Source of the DNA: Ancylobacter novellus
GTDB taxonomy: Bacteria; Pseudomonadota; Alphaproteobacteria; Rhizobiales; Xanthobacteraceae
Direction: 5' to 3'
DNA: 64,000 bases
Assembly: GCA_003241485.1 (NCBI GenBank)
Contig: QFQD01000017.1
Location: forward strand, 101,597-165,596
The notes beneath the pieces were generated by a model. The model was not told the DNA's origin. It saw nothing but the letters and a program-made list of their open reading frames with translations, and searched no databases. The number at the start of each line of letters is the position of its first letter. Position 1 is the first letter of the stretch. Below are positions 35,027 through 43,152 of the stretch, one piece after another. Position numbers and translations under genes: made by a program.

Positions 35027-36142
35027 CTACTGCACCGCCACGCCGGCGGTCTTGGCATCGAGCAGCTTCACCTTGTCGACATACGCCTGATCGACGGGTT
35101 CGAGCTTCAGCGCCTTCGCCGCGCTCTCCTGCGCCTTCTCGATCTGGCCGATGCGTTCATAGAGATCCGCCAGTTTCGCGTGTAGCCTCGCATCGTCCGG
35201 CTTGATATAGGCGGCGGCCTCGTACTGGATGATGGCGTCGTCATACAGCGCCTGTTCCATCAGCATGTCGCCCCACAGCGTGCGGGTGACGAGGTAGTTG
35301 GGATGCGACGCCACCGCGCGGGCGAAATAGGCGTCGGCAACCGCATAGTTCTTTTTCTTCGCGTTGATGATGCCAAGATTGATCAGCGGGTAGAGGAAGT
35401 CGGGCTGCTGGCGCAGCGAGCCTTCGAGAAAGCGGACCGCCGTCGCATATTCGGCCTCGCGCTGCTCCGGGGTCAGCGCCGCGTCGCGCTCGGCCTTGAG
35501 CATGTGCATGCGTCCCTGCAGGCCGTAGACGAGGAAATGCTGCTCGGCCGGCTGCGTCTTCAGAAACTTCTCGATGGTGGCGTTGGTCCGCGGAAAATTG
35601 AAATCGCCCGCCGCCAGCTCGGTGCGCCGATGATAAAGCGCGATGACATAGGGACTGATATATTCCAGCGTCTCGACCGCGCCATCGTGGATGAGCCCAT
35701 CCATGTCGTCGGCCTTGCCGGTCACGGTGATGAGCTTGACCGGCTCATTCTCCTTCTTGGTGTAGACGCGCAGGATGAGCTTCGTCTCGCTCCCGGCCTC
35801 AGTCACCTCACCGTTGATGTAGTACTTGATCATGCCGAGCACGTTGCGCGTGCCGTTGATCAGCAGACCGACTTCGAAATAGTCCTCGAACGCGCTGATG
35901 CCCTTCTCGACTCCGCCCTCGTCGATGTTGATGCCCTGCAACTCGGAGGCGGCCGCCTCGTTGAGTTCGCGCAGTTCGTCGGTCAGCTTGCGGGTCGCGA
36001 CGGTCGAGGTGTAGCCACTCCATTCCCGGACGGTAGGGACATAGACCTTTTCGATGACGATATCCTCGCCGACGAAGAGCGCGGCTACGAACACCATCGC
36101 CGCGGCGACGGCGGGAAATGTGAATACGCCGAAATCCAGCAT
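35027..36142 (-). CDS. Membrane-anchored TPR protein
   Basis: The 371 residues begin with one hydrophobic anchor (FTFPAVAAAMVFVAALFVGED). A mixed alpha/beta region (about 30-190) follows, then tetratricopeptide repeats (about 220-360) with the usual spacing, for example PLINLGIINAKKKNYAVADAYFARAVASHPN and AKLADLYERIGQIEKAQESA. The orientation suggests a largely periplasmic scaffold, but the topology cannot be settled by eye. It lies 70 nt after the formyltransferase gene, so it may be the last gene of that operon. The function is not known. Confidence 0.72.
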   Translation of the reverse strand: MLDFGVFTFPAVAAAMVFVAALFVGEDIVIEKVYVPTVREWSGYTSTVATRKLTDELRELNEAAASELQGINIDEGGVEKGISAFEDYFEVGLLINGTRNVLGMIKYYINGEVTEAGSETKLILRVYTKKENEPVKLITVTGKADDMDGLIHDGAVETLEYISPYVIALYHRRTELAAGDFNFPRTNATIEKFLKTQPAEQHFLVYGLQGRMHMLKAERDAALTPEQREAEYATAVRFLEGSLRQQPDFLYPLINLGIINAKKKNYAVADAYFARAVASHPNYLVTRTLWGDMLMEQALYDDAIIQYEAAAYIKPDDARLHAKLADLYERIGQIEKAQESAAKALKLEPVDQAYVDKVKLLDAKTAGVAVQ

Positions 36143-36212
36143 CTAAGCCCCCGCAAAAACCAACCGAACCGCCGGATGACACCGAAATGCAGACTACGCC
36201 CCGCGCGCAGCC

Positions 36213-37064
36213 TCACTTCGTCGCCGCAGCGATCTCCGGAATCTCTTCGGCTATTCCGAAGCGATCCAGAATATCCCGATATTCCCCCTCCGTGATGAGC
36301 GAGTGCCCGGCCTTGCGGAAGCTCTCGAACTCAATGGACGTGGGATAAGTATTGGACTTTAACTTGGAATGCCGCTGCGGAACAGGCTCAATCCGCGCGC
36401 CGTCGCGAAGTCGGGCGACGAGTTCAGTGATCAGCGTATTGCCAAGCAGGTGGCTGTCGAGATTATGCGCGAAGGCCGAGCGGCCGGGACGGATCGGCAC
36501 GCGGCCCTCGGCGAGAATTGGCCCGCTGTCGATGCCCTCGTCCACGACATGCAGCGAACAGCCCAGCTCGCTCTCGCCCGCCAACATCGAGAAGAAATGC
36601 GGGTAGAGGCCGGCATAATGCGGCAACGCGCCTGGATGAATGTTGACGATGCCGTGGCGGTTTCCCGAGAACAGGTGCTGCGGAATGAGGAAGCTGAAGC
36701 GCGCGGAGATGACGAGATCCGGCGCAAAGCTCGAGAGCGCGCCGGTCAGCGCCGGGTCGTCGATCCGATGCGCGACGTCGATGTCTATGCCGTAATGATG
36801 GGCCAGCTGGTTCGGCGTCTTCAGGCGGCTGACCGGACCATGGCGGTTGTCCGCCTCAAGACGGGGAAACAGTGAGCCGAACGGCAGATCGCGTTCGAGA
36901 TATTTCATGCGCGCCAGTTCAGGCACGACCCGTTCGATCGGGCGCGTACGTTCGGCCAGCACGATGCGCAGCTGGCAGTCCGGCACGGCCGCGAGGCGGG
37001 GCAGAAGGTCGTTCAGCATCACCGTCGAGGTGAGATCGCGCTTTGACAAGATGAGGACCTTCAT
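36213..37064 (-). CDS. Formyltransferase-fold enzyme (Fmt/ArnA/PurN-like N-terminal domain)
   Basis: The 283 residues carry the catalytic triad of the hydroxymethyl/formyltransferase fold: Asn141 and His143 in NIHPGALPHYAG, and Asp175 in HVVDEGIDSGPIL. Such enzymes transfer a formyl group from formyl-THF to an amine on a tRNA, sugar nucleotide or nucleotide. It is not Fmt, which has a C-terminal domain and a different context, so the acceptor is unknown. The start overlaps the stop of the binding-protein gene by 4 nt (37061-37064), tying it to a transport and sensing operon. Confidence 0.8.
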   Translation of the reverse strand: MKVLILSKRDLTSTVMLNDLLPRLAAVPDCQLRIVLAERTRPIERVVPELARMKYLERDLPFGSLFPRLEADNRHGPVSRLKTPNQLAHHYGIDIDVAHRIDDPALTGALSSFAPDLVISARFSFLIPQHLFSGNRHGIVNIHPGALPHYAGLYPHFFSMLAGESELGCSLHVVDEGIDSGPILAEGRVPIRPGRSAFAHNLDSHLLGNTLITELVARLRDGARIEPVPQRHSKLKSNTYPTSIEFESFRKAGHSLITEGEYRDILDRFGIAEEIPEIAAATK

Positions 37065-38104
37065 GGGCGCGGGCCCTCCGCCGCCATGCCCGGCGGCAGC
37101 CCCGGCGCCGCCCCTGGCTTGCCGGCTTTAATCACCTCGATGGCATTCATGATGCCGAGCGGCGGATAGATCCCGAGCTTGTGCGCGACCTCCATATTGA
37201 CCATCAGCGAGAAGCGGCTCAGCGCCTCGAGAATCTGCTCGGCGCGCGTGCCGGTCAGCTGACCGACGGAATAATAGCGGCTCACCAGTCCCAGCAGCGC
37301 GTCGGCCTCGACCACCGGTACCTCGCCCGCCGCGGCCACCGGCACGCCCCGTGCCACCGCCGCCCGTGTGAACGCGGCCCGGTTGTTCAGGATGAAGGAG
37401 CTGGAGCCGATATAGATCAGGTCCACCTTCTCGTCGGCGAGAGCGCCCACCACGCCCGGCAGGCTTGCGGCGATCGGCTTGCCCGCCGCATCGGCCGGCA
37501 CCTGTTTGGCGACGACGTCGAAATCCATCGCGGCAGCGATGGCGCGGATTTTCTCGACCGAGCGGACTGCGTTGACCTCATCGGCGTTGTAGGCCACGCC
37601 GATGCGGCGGAACGGTAGATAGGAGCGGATCGCCCGGATCTGCGTCTCCTCCGGAACGATGACCAGCGTCCCGGTCACGTTGCGCCCCGGCCGGTCCAGC
37701 GCTTCGACCACCCGCGCGGCGACCGGGTCGGTCACGATCATGAACAGTGTCGGGATGTCGGTGAGATAGCGCGCCGGGTCGGCCTTGTCGTACTCGCCGA
37801 CCATGCCGAGCGTGGCGGTTGTGCCCCAGGTCACGACCAGATCGACCTTGCGCGCCCGCGCCTCCGCCACGAGGTCGGGAAACTTCAGGTTCAGCGTGCC
37901 CGCATGCCGGATGAGATACTCCACCGGCACATTGCGGGAGGCGAGATAGTCGCGAAAGCCGCGGCAGGCATCCTCGCAGCCGCGCCACAGCACCATCATG
38001 ACCTTGTAGGGCGGGTGCTCGGTGGTTGCCGCGAGAGCCGGGGCCGGCGCCAGCAGCGCGAGCGCCAGCGCGATCATGGGGAGCAGCAGGGCCAGCCGCC
38101 TCAT
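37061..38104 (-). CDS. PF04392-type periplasmic substrate-binding protein, orphan
   Basis: The 347 residues have a signal peptide (RRLALLLPMIALALALLAPAPALAA) followed by a two-lobe ABC_sub_bind/TrpX-like fold, with segments such as KVDLVVTWGTTATLGM, VIVPEETQIRAIRSYLPF and VDLIYIGSSSFILNN. No permease or ATPase of a TrpXYZ-type importer is present. Instead it overlaps by 4 nt both the HAMP-MFS gene upstream (38101-38104) and the formyltransferase gene downstream. I infer that it presents a small ligand to the sensor domains encoded in the same operon. Confidence 0.82.
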   Translation of the reverse strand: MRRLALLLPMIALALALLAPAPALAATTEHPPYKVMMVLWRGCEDACRGFRDYLASRNVPVEYLIRHAGTLNLKFPDLVAEARARKVDLVVTWGTTATLGMVGEYDKADPARYLTDIPTLFMIVTDPVAARVVEALDRPGRNVTGTLVIVPEETQIRAIRSYLPFRRIGVAYNADEVNAVRSVEKIRAIAAAMDFDVVAKQVPADAAGKPIAASLPGVVGALADEKVDLIYIGSSSFILNNRAAFTRAAVARGVPVAAAGEVPVVEADALLGLVSRYYSVGQLTGTRAEQILEALSRFSLMVNMEVAHKLGIYPPLGIMNAIEVIKAGKPGAAPGLPPGMAAEGPRP

Positions 38105-40158
38105 GCCCGCCTCCCCTTTCGGCCCGTCCATTGGGCGACAAGCAGGAGCGGCGCGGTCACCGCGATCAGGCCGCCGATGGCCATGAGCGCCGTTGTGTAG
38201 CCGTAGCGGACAGCCAGCCCGCCAACCATCAGCGGGCCTAGCACGCTGCCGACCCGCTCGATCATGCGCATGGCGCCGAGCACGGTGGTCTGTCCGAGCC
38301 GGGCGATGTCGTCGGCGCAAATTTCCGGAATCAGCGCGATCTGCGGTGAGATCGAGATGGCGTGCGCGAGCGCCACCGCCAGCACCGCGCCCGCCACGCC
38401 ATAGATATCCGCCCGCACCCACAGCAGGAACATGGCGAGACCCGACAGCAGCGTGCCGAGGAACACCAGCGACCAGCTGTAGCCACGCTGGTCAGCGAAG
38501 CGGCTCACCCATGGTCCGACGAACACGATGATCAGCGAATACAGGATCATCACCCGCGCCGTTTCCGCCTCTGACACATGGAGCCCGGCGAGATAGAGCG
38601 GCACGGCGTAGAACAGGAAGCCGGTGAGCACGATCTTGTTCGGCACCGCCGCGAACATCACCAGTGCGAGAAAACGCGGATTGCGCAGTGCGATGCCAAG
38701 ATCGGTCAGCCGGAAGCGGCGACTTTCACCCGGAGCCTCGGTGCGGGACATCATGCGCAGGGCCAGCAGGCCGGCGACGAGGGCAAGGACGGCGGCGCAG
38801 ATGAACACGACGCGGTAGCCGGCCCGGTCTGCCAGAATGCCGCCGATGGCGGTGCCGCAAATGCTCGCCGACATCAGCACGGTGACAAAGACGGAAATGC
38901 CCTGCGTGCGCTCGCCACGGCTCGTCACCTGCACGATGAAGCCCTGCGCCGCGATGGTACACATGCCGTAGCCAACCGCCCCGATGGCCCGGGCGACGAT
39001 GAGTTCCAGCACGCTTCGGGCGGCGGCCGCGCCGAGGAAGCCCAGAATGGCAATGAGAAGTCCGGCCAGGAAAATGCGGCGCGGGCCGTAGCGGTCGGAC
39101 CAGGAGCCGGCGATCGGCGTCGCCAGCGCAAGCGTCGCCATATAGACCGAGATGGGCACGCTGATCAGCATCTGCGGCGACAGCCAGGTGACGTTGGCGT
39201 CGAGCGAAGCGATGTAGATCGGCAGGAAGGACTTCTGCAGTTCCTCGGCCATCACGAAGATGAACAGCGGCAGGCGCACATCCGTCACGCTGGCCCGTGA
39301 GCCGAAGGTCTCCATCGCCTCGCGGGTGAGGCCGAACCTCTCGCCGATGGCCGCCACCCTTTGGCGCAGACCGGGATCTCCCTCGCTGCTCTCCGCCAGC
39401 CGGCGATAGCGCTCGTTGAGCCCCTCGACCACCGCATTGAAGCGACGCACCACGCGGCCGATTCCATCATTGGCGCGATAGGCGATGCGCCGATGCAGAT
39501 TGCCCTTGGCCCCCTCCTCGACAGCATCGAACAGCTGATTGAGCGGCGTCACCGTGCGCCCGGTCAGCAGCACCATCGCCATCTCGAAGGCGAGGAACAG
39601 CGCGACCAGCAGCACGATGAACACGTCCTGGGCAAGTTCCTCGAACTGGCGGTCGACGAAGCCGGCATCGAGCCCGACGGCGACGACGGCGCCGGTCCGC
39701 TCGCCAATGTCGGCGCGGCTCAGGATCGCCTGCTCGCCCTTTGCCTGCACCACTTCATGGTCGATGCTGCCGAGCGAGAAATTCCGGACGTCCTGGCCGA
39801 GTAGCTCCGCGATCGCCTCACTGCCGTTGCCGGACGAGAAGATCACCTTGCCGTCGGTATCCAGCACCGCGGCATAGGCGATCTCGGCGTGGGCCGCGCG
39901 CAACTGGTCGAGATAGGCGGGGACGCCCACCAGCTTTTCCAGCGGGATTCCGTAGCCGAGCGCCCTCTCGACATCGAGCGTGGCAAGTTCGGCGACGGTG
40001 TCGGCCTTCTGGGTGATCTCGGGGACCAGCAGCGCCTCGAACAGGCGGTGGGTGCGGAAGGACAGCAGCGCCGCCGCCGCAATGACGAGCGCGAGCGTCA
40101 GCAGCAGGATGCGGTTGCGCATGCGCGCGACGTCGGTTGTGGCCAGCGCCTCGCTCAT
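38101..40158 (-). CDS. Sensor-HAMP-MFS transporter fusion
   Basis: A 685-residue membrane protein with an unusual architecture. The first membrane helix is near 15-33. A periplasmic sensor-like domain follows (about 34-180, with AAVLDTDGKVIFSSGNG, like Cache/PAS folds), then a second helix near 183-205. Next come a HAMP domain (TVTPLNQLFDAVEEGAKGN, about 206-260), a linker helix, and an MFS transporter of about 12 helices from 290 to the end. The MFS loop motif reads GSWSDRYGPRRIF. The start overlaps the upstream sensor gene by 4 nt (40155-40158). I infer gating of export by ligand or envelope state; substrates are unknown. Confidence 0.82.
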   Translation of the reverse strand: MSEALATTDVARMRNRILLLTLALVIAAAALLSFRTHRLFEALLVPEITQKADTVAELATLDVERALGYGIPLEKLVGVPAYLDQLRAAHAEIAYAAVLDTDGKVIFSSGNGSEAIAELLGQDVRNFSLGSIDHEVVQAKGEQAILSRADIGERTGAVVAVGLDAGFVDRQFEELAQDVFIVLLVALFLAFEMAMVLLTGRTVTPLNQLFDAVEEGAKGNLHRRIAYRANDGIGRVVRRFNAVVEGLNERYRRLAESSEGDPGLRQRVAAIGERFGLTREAMETFGSRASVTDVRLPLFIFVMAEELQKSFLPIYIASLDANVTWLSPQMLISVPISVYMATLALATPIAGSWSDRYGPRRIFLAGLLIAILGFLGAAAARSVLELIVARAIGAVGYGMCTIAAQGFIVQVTSRGERTQGISVFVTVLMSASICGTAIGGILADRAGYRVVFICAAVLALVAGLLALRMMSRTEAPGESRRFRLTDLGIALRNPRFLALVMFAAVPNKIVLTGFLFYAVPLYLAGLHVSEAETARVMILYSLIIVFVGPWVSRFADQRGYSWSLVFLGTLLSGLAMFLLWVRADIYGVAGAVLAVALAHAISISPQIALIPEICADDIARLGQTTVLGAMRMIERVGSVLGPLMVGGLAVRYGYTTALMAIGGLIAVTAPLLLVAQWTGRKGRRA

Positions 40159-41033
40159 CGGCCTGCTCCACCGGCGGGCCGGTCTTCCCGGACCTTCGAG
40201 GGCGCCGCATCCGCCAGCTCCTGCTCGGCCTGCGCCAGTTCCAGGTTCGCGGTCGCGGCGGCGTGCCGAAAGGCGGCGGTCGGCCCGCGCATCGGATCGG
40301 GAAGCGCGCGACCGCGCATCTCCGTCGGTTCTCCATGATCGGGATCGAGCGCGTCAGTCAGGCCGGAAAGCGTGCGTCGCATGCCACGCGTCGCGATCAG
40401 CGCGAAGATCACTGCGATCAGCGCAAAGGCGGCGAAGACAGCAAGCGCCGTTACCACCAGCCGCTCCCGCATCATCGCGATCTTGCGGTGGGATTCACCG
40501 GTGGAATAGACGATGGCGATCCCGCCGACGCCCTTCAGAAAGCTCGAATCCAGGCGGATTCCGGCGATGGCCGGGTCGGTGCCATCGATGTGCCATGTCG
40601 CCTCGCGCGAGACCGCCTGTCGCGCCAGCCATTCCGTCGGCGCCAGCTTGCCGACCAGCTCGGACGACGTGGAATAGAGAATCCTGCCGTTGCTGCCGTC
40701 GAACAGCGAGATGTTCTCGACATAGGGATAGCGCGACTTGGCCTGAGCGAGGATCTCGGGGGCGGCCTGCAAGCCCTTCAGCTCAAGGCCGAGATTGAGC
40801 AGTACCTCGACGGAATCGCGCGCCCATTGCGACACCAGCGCGATACGGCGGTCGGCCAGCTCGGTATAGGTCGTGAGGAATTTGGAGTAGTTGAGCAGGG
40901 TCGCCAGTACCAGGACGAAGGCCAGCGACACGAGCAGCGCCACCGTCACATGACTGGTGGCGTGAAGCGAGGTGCGCATACGGCGAAGAAAACGCCTTAT
41001 GGGTCCTGTGCGGCTCTGCGTGTTGTGTGGCAC
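40155..41033 (-). CDS. Two-TM periplasmic sensor-like membrane protein
   Basis: About 292 residues from the GTG at 41033. A first membrane helix (HVTVALLVSLAFVLVLATLL) is followed by an extracytoplasmic domain of about 150 residues with Cache/PAS-like ENISLFDGSNGRILYSTSS. A second helix (VVTALAVFAAFALIAVIFALIA) and a short cytoplasmic tail complete it. No kinase, GGDEF or methyl-accepting domain is present, so any signal must pass to a partner, probably the HAMP-MFS fusion. The start is uncertain: ATG 40979 and ATG 41090 are also in frame. The GTG has the better GG-rich upstream site. Confidence 0.7.
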   Translation of the reverse strand: MPHNTQSRTGPIRRFLRRMRTSLHATSHVTVALLVSLAFVLVLATLLNYSKFLTTYTELADRRIALVSQWARDSVEVLLNLGLELKGLQAAPEILAQAKSRYPYVENISLFDGSNGRILYSTSSELVGKLAPTEWLARQAVSREATWHIDGTDPAIAGIRLDSSFLKGVGGIAIVYSTGESHRKIAMMRERLVVTALAVFAAFALIAVIFALIATRGMRRTLSGLTDALDPDHGEPTEMRGRALPDPMRGPTAAFRHAAATANLELAQAEQELADAAPSKVREDRPAGGAGR

Positions 41034-41046
41034 GTCCGCCCCGAGG

Positions 41047-41074
41047 TAGACCGACGGCAGTGACCGCCTATAAT
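41047..41074 (+). promoter_or_regulatory. Candidate promoter for the DUF6524-like pair
   Basis: TAGACC (41047-41052) and a perfect TATAAT (41069-41074) are separated by 16 nt on the plus strand, about 120 nt before the ATG at 41196. It overlaps the 5' region of the divergent sensor gene. Confidence 0.45.
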
Positions 41075-41195
41075 GCGGGGTGCACGCCATTGCGAGAGCA
41101 AATCAATAGCCGAACTCTTGGGAAACTCCAATGAGAACAGGGATTTCCGCAGAGTTCCAACGGGATTTGTCGCGTTTCGGAATCAGGTTGTCTCG

Positions 41196-41618
41196 ATGCA
41201 TGAGTTCGGACTCATCGACTTCCTGCTGCGCTGGCTCACCGCGCAGGCGCTGGTGCTCGGCACCTACAATCCCTACGCCCTCTCCTATTACCACTGGCTG
41301 AAGGACTATCCCGGCTTCGTTTCGATGAAGATGATGGTCGGCATCATGCTGCTGATCCTGCATGTGGTCGCGCTGCTCTCCACCATCCGCTCGCTGGGGC
41401 TCATTGGCATCGGCCTGCTCACCGCGACCTTTGCCTCTGCCGCCTGGGTGCTGATCGACAACCAGCTGGTCTATGTCGAGGATCCACGGGTTTTCACGCT
41501 GATCCTGCTGGTGATCCTCGGCAATATCTATGCGGCCGGGCTGTCGTGGTCGCATTTGCGCAACCGGCTCAGCGGCCAGGTCGATTCCACGGACGTGACC
41601 TTCAACTCGCCGGTCTGA
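41196..41618 (+). CDS. Small four-helix membrane protein, DUF6524-like (copy 1)
   Basis: The 140 residues show four hydrophobic helices. A signature lies after the first one: LGTYNPYALSYYHW. Two more copies of this family are in the window (41620-42051 and 50574-51008), each with a [ST]YN..S.Y..HW box. ATG 41196 is chosen; the in-frame start at 41073 lies in a poor N-terminus. The gene is 1 nt from the next copy, so both are one transcript. The family has no known function; DUF6524 is my best recollection of its name. Confidence 0.7.
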   Translation: MHEFGLIDFLLRWLTAQALVLGTYNPYALSYYHWLKDYPGFVSMKMMVGIMLLILHVVALLSTIRSLGLIGIGLLTATFASAAWVLIDNQLVYVEDPRVFTLILLVILGNIYAAGLSWSHLRNRLSGQVDSTDVTFNSPV

Positions 41619-41619
41619 G

Positions 41620-42051
41620 ATGGCCCGTCTCGACATCAATCCGCCGGTCGACTTCCCTCGCCTGTTCCTGCGGCGCGGGCTGCTGGCGACGACGCTTGTA
41701 TTCGGCAGCTACAATCCGAGCGGCTATTCCTATTATCACTGGCTCATTCAGGGCGATGGCTTCACCACACCCAAGCTATTCGTGGGTGTCGCGCTGCTGA
41801 CAGGGCTGGTCGCCCTTGCCCGCATGGCGTTTCTAAGCATCGGCTATTTCGGCATCACCGCCCTGTCGGTCATGGTGCTGATGTCCCTTGCCGCCGGCGT
41901 CGGTCTGGGGTTCTTCGGCTTCGGCGATGTGCACATCACGACGTATTTCGTGCTGTTCTGGATCGCGCTGGTGCTGGGCGTCGGTACCAGTTGGTCCTTC
42001 GTGCAGAAGCGCATTTCCGGCGAGCGCGATGTTCTGCGTACGCCGCCATGA
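41620..42051 (+). CDS. Small four-helix membrane protein, DUF6524-like (copy 2)
   Basis: The 143-residue paralogue of the upstream gene, with the box GSYNPSGYSYYHW and four hydrophobic helices. The ATG at 41620 comes 1 nt after the stop of copy 1. The two are clearly related but differ in sequence, so the duplication is old. It ends 5 nt before the convergent CDF gene stop. Confidence 0.72.
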   Translation: MARLDINPPVDFPRLFLRRGLLATTLVFGSYNPSGYSYYHWLIQGDGFTTPKLFVGVALLTGLVALARMAFLSIGYFGITALSVMVLMSLAAGVGLGFFGFGDVHITTYFVLFWIALVLGVGTSWSFVQKRISGERDVLRTPP

Positions 42052-42056
42052 CGCGA

Positions 42057-43058
42057 TCAATGGCCGGCGGTGACGAAGAGCGGCGGCTTGCCCTCAGGGT
42101 GGTCGTCAGGCTCGTCGATCTCGATCGTGACGTGGCCAATGCCGAAGCGCTCGATGAGGCGTGCGCGCACCGCCGCCTTCACCGGCGCAGCCCGAGCGCC
42201 CGGCTCCAGCTCCAGATGAAACGAGGCCATCAGCCTTTCACCTGTCAGTCCCCAGACGTGGATGTGGTGAACGCCGGCTACCCCTTCGACAGCATCGATT
42301 TCCTGCGCGACCACTGGGCCCTCCAGCCCCTCGGGCACGCCTTCCATGAGAATGTTGAAGGCGCTCGCGATGATCGACCAGGCGCTGCGCAGGATCAGCA
42401 GGCTGACAAACACTGACAGGATCGGATCTATCGGCATCCAGCCTGTCGCAAGGATGATTAGCGCGGCCGAGATGGCCGCCACCGATCCCAGCAGGTCGCC
42501 CATCACATGCAGCAGGGCGCTGCGCATGTTCACATTGCGGCTGTCACCGGCACGCAGCACGAGGAAGCCGCCGATGTTCACCAGCAGGCCGATGAAGGCC
42601 ACGATCAGCATCGGCCCGCCAAGCACCTCGACCGGTTCGGCAAAACGCTGCACCGCCTCATAACAGACCCAGATGGCGATGAGGAAAAGCGTCGCGCCAT
42701 TGGCGAGCGCGGCCAGCACCTGGAAGCGGTGATAGCCGAAGGTTCGCGTCTCGTCGCTGGGCCGGCGGCTCAGCCGAAATGCCATCCACGAGAGGAACAG
42801 CGCGACCGTGTCGGAGAGCATGTGCCCGGCATCGGCGATCAGCGCCAGCGAGCCGGACAGCCAACCACCCGTCGCCTGCGCAACCATGTAGACGCCGGTG
42901 AAGAGCATCACCCAGAAAACGCGGCGCTGGCTGTCCTCCGTGACGCTCACTCCATGGTCGTGACCATCACCGCCGCCATGGCCAGAGGCATGCTCGCCCT
43001 CTGGGTGGTCATGCCGCGCGTGATCGTGCGGCGGGTGGGCGTCGCCCTTGATGGCCAT
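42057..43058 (-). CDS. Cation diffusion facilitator (zinc-type CDF exporter)
   Basis: Inner-membrane metal/proton antiporter. The 333 residues have a His-rich N-terminal tail (several HDH and HGG repeats in the first 36 residues), six membrane helices, and a cytoplasmic C-terminal domain (HHIHVWGLTGERLMASFHLEL). The transport site is of the zinc/cadmium type: His79-x3-Asp83 in GHMLSDTVAL and His184-x3-Asp188 in HVMGDLLGSVAAI, as in ZitB/CzcD. It sits at one end of the metal and envelope cluster, convergent with the small membrane pair. Confidence 0.93.
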   Translation of the reverse strand: MAIKGDAHPPHDHARHDHPEGEHASGHGGGDGHDHGVSVTEDSQRRVFWVMLFTGVYMVAQATGGWLSGSLALIADAGHMLSDTVALFLSWMAFRLSRRPSDETRTFGYHRFQVLAALANGATLFLIAIWVCYEAVQRFAEPVEVLGGPMLIVAFIGLLVNIGGFLVLRAGDSRNVNMRSALLHVMGDLLGSVAAISAALIILATGWMPIDPILSVFVSLLILRSAWSIIASAFNILMEGVPEGLEGPVVAQEIDAVEGVAGVHHIHVWGLTGERLMASFHLELEPGARAAPVKAAVRARLIERFGIGHVTIEIDEPDDHPEGKPPLFVTAGH

Positions 43059-43152
43059 TGCGGCGATCCCTTGGAATTACGATACATGCGGGCGAGACAA
43101 CGCTACCGGCCCACCTCGTCGAAAGTGGGCCGGCGGTAATGGCGTGGCAGGA

